Origin: Mangifera indica
Lineage: Eukaryota > Streptophyta > Magnoliopsida > Sapindales > Anacardiaceae
NCBI RefSeq assembly: GCF_011075055.1
Contig: NC_058143.1
Coordinates: forward strand, 14,027,057-14,091,056
Length of the DNA stretch: 64,000 nt
Direction: 5' to 3'
Shown here: positions 1 to 11,850 of the stretch, piece after piece
Layout: every line of letters starts with the position of its first letter
Numbering within the stretch: position 1 is the stretch's first letter
The notes under the pieces: model-generated
What the model was told of the DNA's origin: nothing
What the model saw: the letters and a program-made list of their open reading frames with translations, nothing else
The model's database searches: none
Translations under genes and position numbers: made by a program

Positions 1-75
1 AGGGTGCGTGGAAGTGCTAATGGGTGCGACGAAACGTGAAAGGGTGCGTCAATGTGTGCGTGAACGGTGTGAAAT
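1..75 (-). repeat. Opposite-strand copies of the GCACCC minisatellite
   Basis: The first bases carry three GGGTGCG cores (near 2, 20 and 41), which are the reverse complement of the CGCACCC core that dominates 490-2580. The window therefore starts inside, or at the end of, an array in the opposite orientation. The units here are degenerate and irregularly spaced, so the true extent lies to the left of the window. Confidence 0.6.
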
Positions 76-480
76 CAACCAACGCAACGCAATAAATCCG
101 GCAAAATCACATCCAAAACTAACACAGTTAAACCGGCAAACCAATCACAAACCCTAAACAACCACCAATCGATATACATACATCCAACCAACCAAACGAA
201 AACCTAAATCTTATACAATGTGCCAAAGCCGAAGCGTCAATGCAGAATAATGCCGAATAAATGGTAACAAATACGCACCTGAGACGACTGAGACGACTCC
301 GACGACATTGCCGTAATTTTCCGACGACGGTACTCTGACGGTGAATCGAGAGTGTGAGAAATTTTGGTTTTGCGGAGACGGTTGAAGTTTGGCTGAAGTT
401 TTGATTTGCAATATTAAAGTTATAAAAAGTTAGGGTTAGTTTCTAACTCAAACGTTACAGCCCACGCGCCCAACGCGCCC
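76..480. other. Spacer between oppositely oriented minisatellite arrays
   Basis: About 400 bp with more balanced composition than its surroundings. A 66-codon open frame lies on the minus strand (411-211) and looks like a possible first exon ending in a GTGCGT donor near 280, but I recognise no domain and see no second exon. It may be a captured gene fragment or chance. No other feature was found. Confidence 0.3.
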
Positions 481-489
481 AACAGTTCC

Positions 490-1137
490 ACGCACTCTTT
501 CAGAACATGCCGCACCCTTTCAGAAAATGCCGCACCCTTTCAGAAATTATTGCTCCTCTCAGCAATTCCCGCACCCTTTCAGTAAATGCCGCACCCTTTC
601 CACAATTGCCGCACCCTTTCAAAAATTGTCACATCTTTTCCGTAATTGTTGCACCCTTTCAGAAGCTATTATACCCTTTCCGTAATTGTCGTACCTTTCA
701 GAAGCTATCGCACTCTTTCCGTCGCACTCTCTCCACACACTTTCAGAAGCTGTCGCACCTCTCCGCACCCTTTCAGAAGTTGTCGCACTCTTTTCGCAAT
801 TACCGCACCCTTTCAAAAATTGCCGCACCCTTTCCGCAATTGACGCACCCTTTCAGAAGCTATCGCACCTTTTCCGCACTCTTTTAGAAATTGTCGCACC
901 CTCTCCGCACCCTTTCAGAAGCTGCCGCACTCTTTACGCAATTGCCGCACCCTTTAAAAAACCGTCGCACTCTTTCATAAGCTGCCGCACCTTTTCAGAA
1001 ATTCCTGCACCCTTTCAGAAGCTGCCGCACCCTTTCAGAAATTTCCGCACCCTTTCAGAAACTATTGCACCATCCACGCACCCTTTTAGAAATTCCCGCA
1101 CCCGTTTCCAGAGTCCCGCACCAACACCCCTTTCCAA
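490..1137 (+). repeat. Minisatellite block 1, about 20 bp unit
   Basis: Roughly thirty tandem units with consensus close to CGCACCCTTTCAGAAATTGC. The GCACCCTTTC half is strongly kept and the second half varies (CAGAAATTGC, CGTAATTGT, CAGAAGCTGC). Some units are shortened by about half. Because the unit is rarely in phase with TAA, TAG or TGA, long frames stay open in several phases and translate to a monotonous repeat. I read this as non-coding satellite DNA. Confidence 0.9.
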
Positions 1138-1164
1138 ATTCCCAGATATCTTTGCACAACCTGA

Positions 1165-1400
1165 GAAGAAAACGCACCGTTTTCGATATAAAAGAATCAA
1201 TTATTTTATAAAAATTAATCTTTTTCTCAATTTATTATTTTATACAAATTAATCTGCTTTTCAATTTATACATTTTATTAATTATAGATAATTTAGAAAA
1301 AAACTTAACATTTTTTATATATAACAATTATTTATTTTATAAATAAAATTTTCTAAAATTAAAAAATAAATTAATAAAGGTTTAAAATTAAAAATGATAA
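1165..1400. repeat. AT-rich spacer, copy A
   Basis: This very AT-rich segment follows block 1 and starts with AAAACGCACCGTTTTCGATA. It is related to the segment after block 2 (about 2600-2830): both contain TCAATTATTTTATAAAAAT, then an AT run and a GATAATTTA motif in the same order. The array and its spacer were therefore apparently duplicated together. Confidence 0.55.
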
Positions 1401-1464
1401 GTTGTGCATGCATGCACAAGTTTGAACATTAGGGTTTTCACGCAACCGTTAGATTATAATGCAA

Positions 1465-2590
1465 TGCACCCATCCACGCACCCATCGACGCACCCATTCG
1501 CACACTTCCATGCACCCGTTAAGCAATTCCTACACCTTCAACGTGCCTATAATGCTTGCCGCACCCTTTCTAAAATTTCCCGCACCCTTTCGGTAATTGC
1601 CGCACCCTTTCAGAAACGGACGCACCGTTTTAGCAATTTCGCACCATTTTGACAAATCCCGCACCCTTTTAAAAACTGTCGCACCATTTTAGTATTTCCC
1701 GCACCCTTTCAGAAACGGCCACACCCTTTCAGAAATTGCCATATATTTTGGCCAATTGCCGCAGCCTTTCAGAAACTACCGCACCCTTTTCGGGATTGCC
1801 ATACCCTTTCAGTAATTCCCGCACCCTTTCTCGCACTCTTTCAGTTTGCCGCACTCTTTCATAAACATACGCACCCTGCCGCACCATTTTAGTATTTCCC
1901 GCACCCTTTCAGAAAATGCCGCACCCTTTCAGTAATTCCCGCACCCTTTCAGAAAATGCCGCACCCTTTTAGTAATTCCCGCACCCTTTCAGAAACTGCC
2001 GCACCCTTTAAGAAATTACCATACTTTTTTGTCAATTGCCGCACCATTTCAGAAACTTTTCAGAAATTAACATACTCTTTCAGTAATTCCCGCACCATTT
2101 CGGCAATTCTCGCACCCTTTTATAAACGGCCGCACCCTTTCAATAATTCCCGCACCCTTTTGACACTTCCCGCACCCTTTCAGAAATTGCCATACTTTTT
2201 TTGTCAATTGCCGCACCATTTCAGAAACTACCGCACCCTTTCAGAAATTAACATACCCTTTCGGTAATTTTCGCACCCTTTTAGAAACTGCTGCACCCTT
2301 TCAGAAATTGCCGTACCCTTTCAGCCATTGCCGCACCCTTTCAGCAATTGCCGCTGCACCTTTTCCGCAATTTTCACACCTTCCACGCACCCTTTCACGG
2401 TTTGCCGCACCCTTTGATGGTTTGCCGCACCCCTTTCCAAATTATCCACCATTTCCGCACCCTTTCTCAAATTTTCGCTAAGTTTCTGCACCCCTTTCCA
2501 AATTAACGACCATTTCCGCACCCTTTCTCAATTTTTCCCAAGGTTTCAAAGCACCCCTTTCTTTGTTTCCTGCATCTCTTCAGCGCAATC
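1465..2590 (+). repeat. Minisatellite block 2, about 20 bp unit
   Basis: Roughly fifty further units of the same GCACCCTTTC minisatellite, mostly with the halves CAGAAATTGC, AGTAATTCC or CAGAAACTGC. The right part (2380-2560) changes to a TTTCCAAATT or TTTCTCAAATT variant. Longer-range order is visible: a block around 1690-1790 recurs in similar form around 1890-2070 and 2150-2240. No protein-coding reading is supported. Confidence 0.9.
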
Positions 2591-2599
2591 TGTTTGAAA

Positions 2600-2830
2600 A
2601 TAAAACGCACAAGGTATCGTTTTAAATATATCTATTATCTTTTATATATAAAAATCAATTATTTTATAAAAATAAAATTTCATCTATTTTTCATTACAGG
2701 TAATTTAAAGAAAAACGTATTATTTTTTATATATCCATTATTTTTTATATATAAGAATAAAATAATTTATAAATATTGATCTCTTTTTTAATTTATAAAT
2801 TTTATTTATTTCAGATAATTTAATATTAAT
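2600..2830. repeat. AT-rich spacer, copy B
   Basis: This segment follows minisatellite block 2 and matches spacer copy A in order of motifs (AAAACGCAC start, TCAATTATTTTATAAAAAT core, GATAATTTA near the end). It supports duplication of a larger unit of block plus spacer, about 1.2-1.4 kb. Confidence 0.5.
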
Positions 2831-4253
2831 GATTTTATTGAAAAGTAATGAATTAATCGGCGGAACGTAAGCGTTGCGTTTGAAAAATCAGAAGAAGGGT
2901 ATTTTTGGAATGAAACAGTTGGTTTGCTTAAAAAGGTAAAACGGAGTAATTATTGCCGAAAAAGGTTTAGACGGAGATGCAGGTGCCTATTTTAATTAAT
3001 ATCCCTTATTTGAGTCGATTGGCTACCATACAAGGATTATACAAAGACTTTACACTGAAACATGGAAATCAAAATATCAAAACAAAAACTTAGAAAAATG
3101 TTAGGGTTATGAGAAATCCCAATTTATTATGTAAAAAATTCAATTTAAGACAAAATAAAGTTTAACATAGCAAAACGGCATATCTATATATAAAATACAC
3201 AAAAAGTCAGAATACATAAGAGAATAGAAGAAGAGCATTGTAATTGATTCTTCAATACATGTCCGTAGGGGATTCGCTTTTCTTTTAAATTTCACCATTG
3301 AATTGTTTTAATTTTTTGAAATTTAGTAGAACATTCATTGTTCTTTATTTTGAATGATGATCATGTTTTTTTTTTTCAAGTAACTTATTATCCGTGTTAA
3401 AATACGGTTAATTCATTTTACAATTGAGCTTAGACAGCTCCTAGAAAAAGAGTTTTTTCGTATTCATTCACCGTTGGATTTCTCTCAAATTTTAATATAA
3501 TTTTAGACATGTCTCGTGCTATATTTTAAAGGGCGTAAATGTATGTTTTATGTCTAAAACATAAGATATAGACTTACAAATTTGACTATAATATTTTTTA
3601 TTTTCTATAGTTATATTACTGATGTGTTTTGTTGCTTTTGCGGGTGGTATACCCATATGTACGTTGAAAACTGTATACCACTTTTCAGATATAGTAAATT
3701 AGCTTTTTGGGAGATATCTTGTGGGTTTATTCTTCACATTAAAAAGGTTTATACGTTAAATTGTGATATTATTATACACATTAAAAGCAAACCAATAAGA
3801 CATGCAGAAGTATACTGGTACCTGTCATCAACTGTAAAATGGATATAATCAAATGGCTCAAAAAGAAAATTTAACGCCCTAGTTTAAATTTCTAGTATAA
3901 TGTTAATATATTTACTAGATTAATTGTCCCAATTCCCGCTCTGAGATTCTTTGAGAATCCTGGATTTCTGAGGAAAACAATAATGTGAGGCTGTAACACT
4001 GTTTGAAGGATGAAGTTAAACCAAAGCTGAAAACTGGTTTTATTAATGTGATCACATTAACTGCAGTTGATCAGCAGAACAAATGAGAATGCAGGATTTA
4101 TAGTCCAAAGAGTAAACCACCTCACCCAAATAAAGAATACCCTTAAAACAAAAATCATTCATAATTCTACGAGCCTCTTTTTTTTACCATCAATGTCTCC
4201 AAATGATCTCCAATGTGCTGTTGTATCATGTGTTAACTATTGGTTAATTCTTC
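2831..4253. other. Intergenic, no gene recognised
   Basis: AT-rich non-coding stretch. An 88-codon open frame at 3582-3848 has no recognisable domain and atypical composition. The part around 3100-3280 (a TATATATA run followed by a leader-like segment) faintly resembles an LTR, but I found no matching second copy, primer-binding site or polypurine tract. The last 100 bases probably include the 3' UTR of the minus-strand transporter. Confidence 0.4.
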
Positions 4254-7200
4254 TTAATGGCTATCATTCATCATTGATTCTTGTATTTCTTCTAATGTCC
4301 GACCCTTGGTTTCTGGCACCAGCTTTGCAATGAATACAACACCAAGAGCGCATATGACACCATATATGAAAAATATTCCTGAAATTATATATATATAAAA
4401 AAAAAAAAAAAAACTCAGCAGCTTCAGAATCAAATTTTCCCTTCCGAATTATTCAAATCTCAGTTTATGATAAATTTTGAAACCATTAGAATCTGTTTGT
4501 TCTACAGAGAATGAGTGAAAGAAGTTTCCAATGAGAGAGGCATCACCTGATTGGCTCCAATCAAATAAATAGCTGAAAGTGTAGGAAACAACCCAGGATC
4601 CGATCCAACTGACAAGGATAACAAGGCTGCCGGCTGGACCCTTTATGTTTATAGGAAAAATCTGAAATAAAAATCCACCATTTAGTACAACCATTAAACT
4701 TTGAGCAATGCTACACGTACATACTTTTAAATAAACAAAGGGGAGCACATAGATAATATGTTATCATATGATTAGACTTATTTGTATAAGTGTGTGCGCA
4801 TAATTTTATTGTTAAAGTTTAGCTTGTCTCAGAATCTGGAAAAATTTATGCTTTACCTCTGACATTATAATCCAGGGTATTCCTCCCAGACCAAGTTGAA
4901 GAAGTCCCAAATAAACCTATTTTGCAGAATCAAACAAACAATGAGATTCTGAATAAAATAAAAAGAGTTCTATCTCTCATAATTCTCCCCTTTATATCAC
5001 TTTATGTACTGTAAGTGAACAACGAAAAGAAAAAAAAAAAAGAGAAAAGCTGTATTACCAATACACCTATAAAGGCCAAAGAGGCTGTGAGCTCCGTGGC
5101 AGAGCCAAGGTCCTGCTCATGAAGCAAAGGGCCATTACCAAAACAACAATCACAAGGAAAAAAGTAGCAGCTGACAAGCAGGCAAGTTGAAGTAAAGTGG
5201 CAAAATGTATAAATATTTGCAATAAACTAAACCTTTAATAGAAATGCCAATCCTGTAATGATACAACCCAAGCAAGATCCTGATGTAGAAATCTGCAAAA
5301 TTTGTAAATTCAGCTTCTTTAATCTGATAAAATTAAAATTACAAAGTTAAGCATAAGATTCTTGTTCATTCTAACCAATAACATGGGTCGTCTTCCAGCC
5401 CTATCTATCAAGAGAAGTCCCAAAACAGTTGTTATAATCTGCAGATGAATATCAACCATAACCGATGTTTAAATCAATCAACTCCAGCTGCTAGAATTAC
5501 ACATACTGAGGTAGTAATTAACCTGAACAATAGATGCTGCTATAGTACCAATCCTGCTCGGAAAGCCTATTGTAAAAATATAAAAATTAGAAATGTAGTC
5601 ATACGTCTACATTTCATAATCTTGCTACAATTTATCTCATGGAGAAGTAAAATGATTCACATAGTTTACCAGCATCCTCAAAAATGGTGCTTGCATAGAA
5701 CAAAAAACCATAAACTCCCCCAAATCGTTGGAATACAATCAAGCCAACCCCAACCTGAAACAGTTTCGAAACATCAATAAATCAAGTAAGAAATAAAAGG
5801 GATTACTGGCTGCTGCAAGAATTGGATGAATGAAGTGGAATGCTTACAACGAGTGTATAAAGATATTTTCGTTGGAACATGTTGAGAAATCCACCTGACA
5901 TCTGATTTAGATATTCTGTATATTGCTGCCAATTCAAGAACAAAATCCTGACTCATATCTGTATCTAAGCTGAGATAGTTAATTCAAAAAATTTTAAGAA
6001 ATGTATCTCTGAGTTGAAGCTCAGTAAAAATTACTGATGAAACATCTGAATTTTACTTGGATTTCAGCTGCTTCTGGCCCAACATCAGTATCCCGTCCCC
6101 TCAGCTGCTGCAGAGAATCTTCAAACTGTTTCATTTTACCTACATTTGCCTGCAGACAATGCACTCTTTAAAACCAAAACCTTTTACAAACTAACTTAGA
6201 TTTTCGTATTATTTGCAGGCCATCTGAAATGCAGAAGTATTACAAAACTTTTGGTATTGTATTTCATTTTCAGCTAGATAATTCAATCCAAATGAATTTA
6301 GTAAGATTCACCAGCCATCTGGGAGACTCTGGAATGAAGAATAGGCAAGGAAGCTGTATTAGTCCTGGAACAATTCCTGCAAGTAAAATCACATACAAAC
6401 TGATTTAATTTATGGAATAACCTTGGCATCACTTTATTAGAATCTATGTAAAAGCTTGTAGAAGTGACCTATAAAAGCCAAGATTTGCCAGTTGACAAGC
6501 GAACCGAAAAGAAAGGCCAAAGATTGGCCTAAACCCATAAACAACTGCAAAACAGAATCATGCAAACACCTAAGCAGACTTGACCTTCAACAAAATATAT
6601 AAAGAAGAAACCATTAAATGAAAAAAAAAAAATTAAATGAGCAAATATATTTACCGGATTTAGCGCTGTAAAAGCTCCCCTAACATGCTTAGGAGAAATT
6701 TCTGCAATATATATGGGAACCTGGATGACAACAGATTGCAGTTAAGACCATTATCAATTAATTTATCAGAGACTATGTCAGATTTAAAAATGATATAGCA
6801 AGCTTAGAAATTATAATTACGCAATAAGAAATTAGTCCAATTCCACATCCCAATATAAATCTTCCCAAGTCTAGCCATGTCGCATCCTGCCAACAATCAT
6901 TGAAAATTTTGTAATTATCAAACCACATTTCTCTGTTAAGGAAAGTTTCAAGCACATAACATGCATAGCAATTACAAGGCCATTCAAAAAGCTACTTCAG
7001 GTCAATATCTTTGGTGGGGTAAGGAAATATGAGAAACCTTGGCAAATATCATTAAAACCCAACCAGCCATGGAGATCAATTCTGAAATTCCCATTGCCTG
7101 TATTACAACATCAATCATATTAATCACTGAGACTTAATGAAAAAAATTATGAAAACTAAGGATCTGAAAACTTACCCATCTTCGGCCAATGAAATCTGCA

Positions 7201-8839
7201 ATTCTCCCACTTATCACTGCTCCTAACATTGCTCCTATTGTCAATATTGAGCCGAAAACAGCATACTGAAAAATGTACAAGTAGAATTAATCAGTAACTC
7301 TGAAATATTTTACAAACGCTTCCACTTCAACAAACTTCAATAACATTAACATTACAGTGCAACAGTTCAGTTAATGAATGGCATTCCCAACTGTCACCCC
7401 CAGCAACAAATTTCAATTCATGTAATGGCCTCTGCAAATTTTGTGTTCAACATAGGACAATGTCACAAGTATTATATTCATCAGTTGATTCGCATTTCTT
7501 GTTAGTTAACAACTTATTTTTCCATTGTAATATACCAAGATTACATCACTTCATACGGTGAGAACTTGACAATAAAATGGCCAAGTTTTCAGCTCAAGGT
7601 GGAACTGACTAAGACATGCCCACAAGGTAAAATTAATACTGGGCCAATTTCAGCCTAAACCTTGACTATTTCAACCAAATCAAGTAACAATGGAGCCCAT
7701 AGTTTTTATTTCTTCAAAAATATTCCATATCTGCGGATTTTGACAAAGTCTTTACAATACATTTAGTTAAACAGAACAGCCAATGTCTTTCACTTGCACT
7801 GACATTTCGAATTAGACATTTGGATTACAAGACGAATGAACATAAATTCATGATTGAGAAACCACAAGGTTAAGTGAAATGCACAATAAATACCATCGAA
7901 TAATTCAACACGCATGGGACACAAACACTTAATTATTTTTGTCTATGATGTGAAGCCCTTTGGCCCTATTATAGTGGTCCGAATATGGAAAATTAAGCTT
8001 CATTGTCAGCCATCACTTTTATATTATAATACTAATTATTGATAAAGACTAGATAATTTAACATGCGAGGAAAGAGGATTAATAAAGCTTCAAACAGTGA
8101 TAACAGTAAGATCACATTACCCAGATAAAATTTCAGGCCAAAACAATTACTTATACTCTAAAGTAAGAGATCTTGAATTATTTCTTGAAAAAAATAAAGT
8201 TTATTTTTATAATAACTGGTCCCAAGAGACAACCTCTGTGTTACAACGAGCCCCAAAAATGAAAAATCATTTCAGTAATGAAATAAGCCTCTAAAAGAAA
8301 TTGATGTGTCGCCTGATGCCAAAGCCTTAATATTATTAGATTTCTATAGAAGAAACGAAAAAAACAATCTTTAAAAATATAAACATTTTTTATATCAAAA
8401 ACGTAATTGGTGCATTCAAAGCAAGTGTTGAAAGGCAAGTTCGAAAAAGTCCTTTGAAAAATTACAAGGGAAAAAGAAAGAAGCGAAATGAAGAAGATGA
8501 AACGAGTTTTGAAACTCGCCTGTTCCGTGGTTAAGCCCAGGTCGTCGATGATTCCGGACTCGGCCGGCGATGAATATCCCACCTGCAAATCAAATCATTC
8601 ACCTCCAAGCTTAGGCTATCGTTAATTGTTATCATTTTGATGTCAAATAATCAGTTGAGTATTAAACTTACAGCATGTCCATAAACGTAAGAGCCGCAAA
8701 CGGAGACCAAGCTGCTGAAAATAAGCTTATGAGTAACCGGGCCTGAAGGCTCATCTGGCAGAAGCGGCTCACTGTGAAAGCTGTGAATGGAGACTCCACT
8801 TTTCATAATAAACGAACTCGTTAGCAACCCTTCCGCCAT
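4254..8839 (-). CDS. ERD6-like sugar transporter (MFS sugar porter)
   Basis: Predicted monosaccharide/H+ facilitator of the ERD6-like clade, which in other plants sits mainly in the vacuole membrane. Eighteen exons join to 476 aa with every phase consistent: 8839-8672, 8582-8520, 7265-7176, 7097-7038, 6886-6821, 6720-6655, 6544-6469, 6376-6312, 6149-6057, 5925-5848, 5754-5670, 5566-5523, 5438-5376, 5292-5233, 5112-5059, 4916-4857, 4661-4547 and 4378-4254. Family signatures are present: [17 protein letters not shown] in TM1, [11 protein letters not shown] (97-107), PESPRWL (ending at 218), DRAGRRP (330-336), [10 protein letters not shown] before exon 17, and PETKGR (457-462). Exon count and length fit the family. 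Oddities: the intron after exon 2 begins with GC, and three expected sugar-contact positions differ (P171, R285, Y290). Activity or specificity may therefore be unusual. Family assignment is confident, substrate is not. Confidence 0.92.
8518..8519 (-). other. Non-canonical GC splice donor
   Basis: Exon 2 of the ERD6-like gene ends CAG and continues GCGAGT on the minus strand, giving a GC-AG intron (8519 down to 7266). Ending there restores family sequence exactly (LTTEQ then [13 protein letters not shown]) in phase 0. I see no nearby GT donor that does the same. GC-AG introns are a known minority class in plants. Confidence 0.75.
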
Positions 8840-9190
8840 GTTTCAATATCTGCAAGAGAAGAGAAAGAAAGAATTAAAGAGAGAGAGAAATTAAACAGAG
8901 GCTTTGAGTTTTAAAGGAATTGACAAAGAGCATTAACAACATGGTTAATTAAGCTTAATAATGGAGGTCGATCAGCCAAATTACACCATGCAAGTCCAAG
9001 GTGGAAACAGTGAGAGATAATGTGAATGTGAATCTAATTAAGCATGGACAAATAATATGAAAAAGAAAGGTGAAGTGGTAGAGCACAGTGAAGTACCCAC
9101 CTTCTCGATCTGAATTTTTCGGAAAAATTAAATGGTTTGTTGAAGAAGACAAGATATAACAATACCAAACGAAAGCAAACAACAAATTGG
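8840..9190 (-). promoter_or_regulatory. 5' leader and promoter region of the ERD6-like gene
   Basis: Immediately upstream of the start codon (8850-8892) the minus strand is CT-rich (TCTC/TTTC repeats), a common feature of plant 5' leaders. The rest up to about 9190 has mixed composition with no clear TATA box that I can fix. Extent of the UTR is inferred. Confidence 0.35.
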
Positions 9191-9387
9191 AGTCGTTTCG
9201 TTTCCTCTTTTATCCGTATGTTTCCGAGCTTCTTGTTACACCTGGCCCCCAGCTAGTTCAATGTGAAGTCCAGATTCGTTTCTGCATTTTCACCACTTTT
9301 ATTTTACCCTAAGCCCTAAATTACAAGCAGAGTCGTTATACCTACGCACACTTATTGAACCCAATTTAATTATTAAACTAATCTCAT

Positions 9388-10103
9388 TTCTCGCCCAAGG
9401 TTTGGTATAAAAACATTGTTCCACCCCTAGTTTGTATAAATAACATTTTTCATCTAAACTGAAACCCTGTTAAAAAAAACTAACACCATCAAGGTAAAAT
9501 AGTAATTTTATCATGTATTAATTTTAAAATAAAAATAATATTTTTTTATCATACTCAAATATTTTAAACTTGATAATTTGACAATTAAAAAACATTGTTG
9601 TATTTTATTCAATTCATTGAGGGTGTAACATCATTTTTTTTAACTATTAGGGAAAATTTGATATTTTAAAGTTTTTCAAAAAACCCAACACTTTTTTTAA
9701 TGTCCAATAACCCCTTGAAAAATTTCATAAAGACTTTTGATATTTTCATAAATTACGATATACCTTCTAATATGGGATTATATGATAAAAACGCTTATAT
9801 CTATAATAAGAAAGAAAGAAGGAGTGAGAATAAAGGTAAAAGAAATTAAACGTCTTATTATATAATTTAGATATTTAAAAAAATTATTTTTAATTTTTGT
9901 TATTTTAAAGTTATGAGATAATTTTAAAAAATAAAATAATAATAATAAAATTATGATTTCACCCTTTAATATTATTGTTTCATTAACAAAATTTAGTTTT
10001 GTGTGTAAAATTGCTATTTATGTTCGATTTTTGTCTGAAAAAAAAATTATTTATATCAGTTAGAGATGAAAAAATGTTTTAACTTCGATCTTGGGTAGGA
10101 AAT
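9388..10103. mobile_element. MITE-like inverted-repeat element (CCCAAGGTTT family)
   Basis: The left end (CGCCCAAGGTTTGGTATAAA, 9391-9410) is an imperfect inverted match of the right end, which reads CCTACCCAAGATCGAAGTTA on the minus strand (10101-10082). Similarity continues inward through ACATTTTTCATCTAAACTG on the left arm. The interior is AT-rich and non-coding. Related single arms occur near 11071-11180 and 31170-31290. Non-autonomous DNA transposon is the likely class; target-site duplication was not resolved. Confidence 0.5.
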
Positions 10104-11060
10104 ATAATTCATTCTAATTATTATTATTATTTATTTTTTTAAGTATATTTTCTTTTTTCTAAATATTAATAATATATATATATACACACTCGCTTTTACA
10201 TACACAAATACAGACAAATATGATATATTTAATCACATGATGATACGTTATATATGTATAACAGTACTTTATATATATAATTAGAATAATACTATATATA
10301 TAAAAAAATAAATTATACAAAATTATTCATACAATATTATGTAATATAATATAATTTGAGGATTTTAAAATGAGACAAAATATAAACAATTATATTACTA
10401 ATTTTTTAATTATCATACTAATTTATACAAATAAATTATATGTATAATTTTATTTATATAATTATTATTTTTTATCTATATAATTATTATATAAGATAAA
10501 TTTAGAAAAAAAAAAAAGAGAGAATTTTAATTTTCATTGATTGGTCAACTCCTTATCATGAGAGTGGTAAGAAAAAAAATGAAGGAAAAATAGATAAGTG
10601 GTTAGGGAATTGACTCCGCCATCGCAAGAAATCAATTCCATCAACCCAATTCTGACAGCTTAGATCATAGCATTAATATTACCTTATCACATAAATAATT
10701 ATAATATTTATATTAAAATTTTATATATAAATAATAATATAGTTTTAAATTAAATATTAAATAATATTTAATTATTTACCGACTACCACAGACTGTCAAT
10801 CAAATCGTCAAAAGTGGTTTATGGGGCCAAGAAGCCAACCGAAAGTCAAAATTTTGTAACTGAAGATGGAGTTGATTTCGGAAGATGAAGAAAATCAGTT
10901 CAGATTCCAACAGGGTTTTCACGACTTTTGATGGACCAATCCTGCGGTGGGATGATAAAAGGACCATTTGGTAACGTCATCTCTAAAAACAGCCGTTTAA
11001 GGCAATTTTTCTACTGGATTTGATTCATATAAGACCTGCCTAAACGTGTATTTATGTTTT
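10104..11060. other. Intergenic AT-rich stretch
   Basis: Mostly A/T homopolymers and TA-rich DNA (10160-10520). A more complex piece at 10850-10990 contains a 21-codon ATG frame that ends in TGA, with no recognisable product. It may be a decayed gene piece. No supported gene. Confidence 0.4.
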
Positions 11061-11064
11061 GAAA

Positions 11065-11190
11065 ATCCATTTCCCACCCAAGGTTTAGGGAAATAACAGT
11101 TCCGCCCCCATGAGTTCTTAAATCCCACCTGAATCGCAACATTGTTAACGGAAAATACTCTTGGCACGAAATTAGACAAGTAAATTACCA
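11065..11190. repeat. Single arm of the CCCAAGGTTT repeat family
   Basis: TTCCCACCCAAGGTTTAGGG at 11071-11090, followed by AATAACAGTTCCGCCCCCAT and a AAAATACTCTTGGC segment, resembles the left arm of the element at 9388-10103. No opposite arm could be placed with confidence, so this is a partial copy or an element with a decayed end. Confidence 0.4.
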
Positions 11191-11384
11191 TATTATCCTT
11201 AAATATATCACTTTTTTCATTTTCCATTTTGACCCTAAAACTGAATTATTTTTGTCCCTAAATCATATCTAAGATTTCATTTAACATTGAATTATTTTTG
11301 TAAATAATTTTAAATTTCTTTTGTTTCCTACTGCTAAGCAATGGTAGCCAGCCAAATTTAATTATAACTCTCATTAAGAGTGCA

Positions 11385-11850
11385 TACGGCGGTTTAACGT
11401 GGTTTAAAATTTTTTCAAGCTAAATTAAAAAAGGTTTAAAATTTTTTTAAATTAAATCAAATTAAAATAAAAAATACAGTTTAATTTAGTTTAAATTATG
11501 GTTTGAACCATAATAATAATATCTTATAATACATGATATATATTCTATAATATAATATAATACAAATAAAAAATAATATATATCATATATATAATTTAAC
11601 TAACATATTTTAAACATTTTAAAATAATGTATATATATATAATTATTTATTAGAAAATTATATCAAACATAGTTATGTATATGTATTTTTTTAAAAATTA
11701 CAATTTACAATTTGAAACTTATCCAAACAATAATCCAAACCGAAAAAAAAGGTTTAAAAAGTTTTTAACCTAAATCAAATCAAATTATAACTTTTCAATA
11801 GTTCAATTTGATTTTATAATTTAAACTAAATTATGGACACCCTTGTAACT
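11385..11850. repeat. GTTTAA-rich dispersed repeat, copy 1
   Basis: Low-complexity repeat with recurring GGTTTAAA, AAATTAAATCAAATTA and GGTTTGAACC motifs and an AT-rich centre with TA runs. The right half (11690-11840) carries the complementary motifs, so the whole looks like a loose inverted repeat. A similar composition appears at 60010-60440. Likely a decayed non-autonomous element. Confidence 0.4.

Noticed and set aside
507..1252. Long open frames inside the minisatellite as a repeat-protein gene
   Set aside because: Several overlapping phases and both strands are open at once, unit length is not a multiple of three, and no start context, splice signal or known domain supports translation.
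3100..3300. LTR retrotransposon
   Set aside because: Looks LTR-like in composition, but no second LTR, primer-binding site, polypurine tract or gag/pol similarity was found.
3582..3848. 88-codon frame as a gene
   Set aside because: No recognisable domain, AT-driven composition and no neighbouring exons.
5774..5956. 60-codon minus frame as the ERD6-like exon in this place
   Set aside because: It has the wrong phase: only the exon 5925-5848 in another frame gives the family sequence [20 protein letters not shown].
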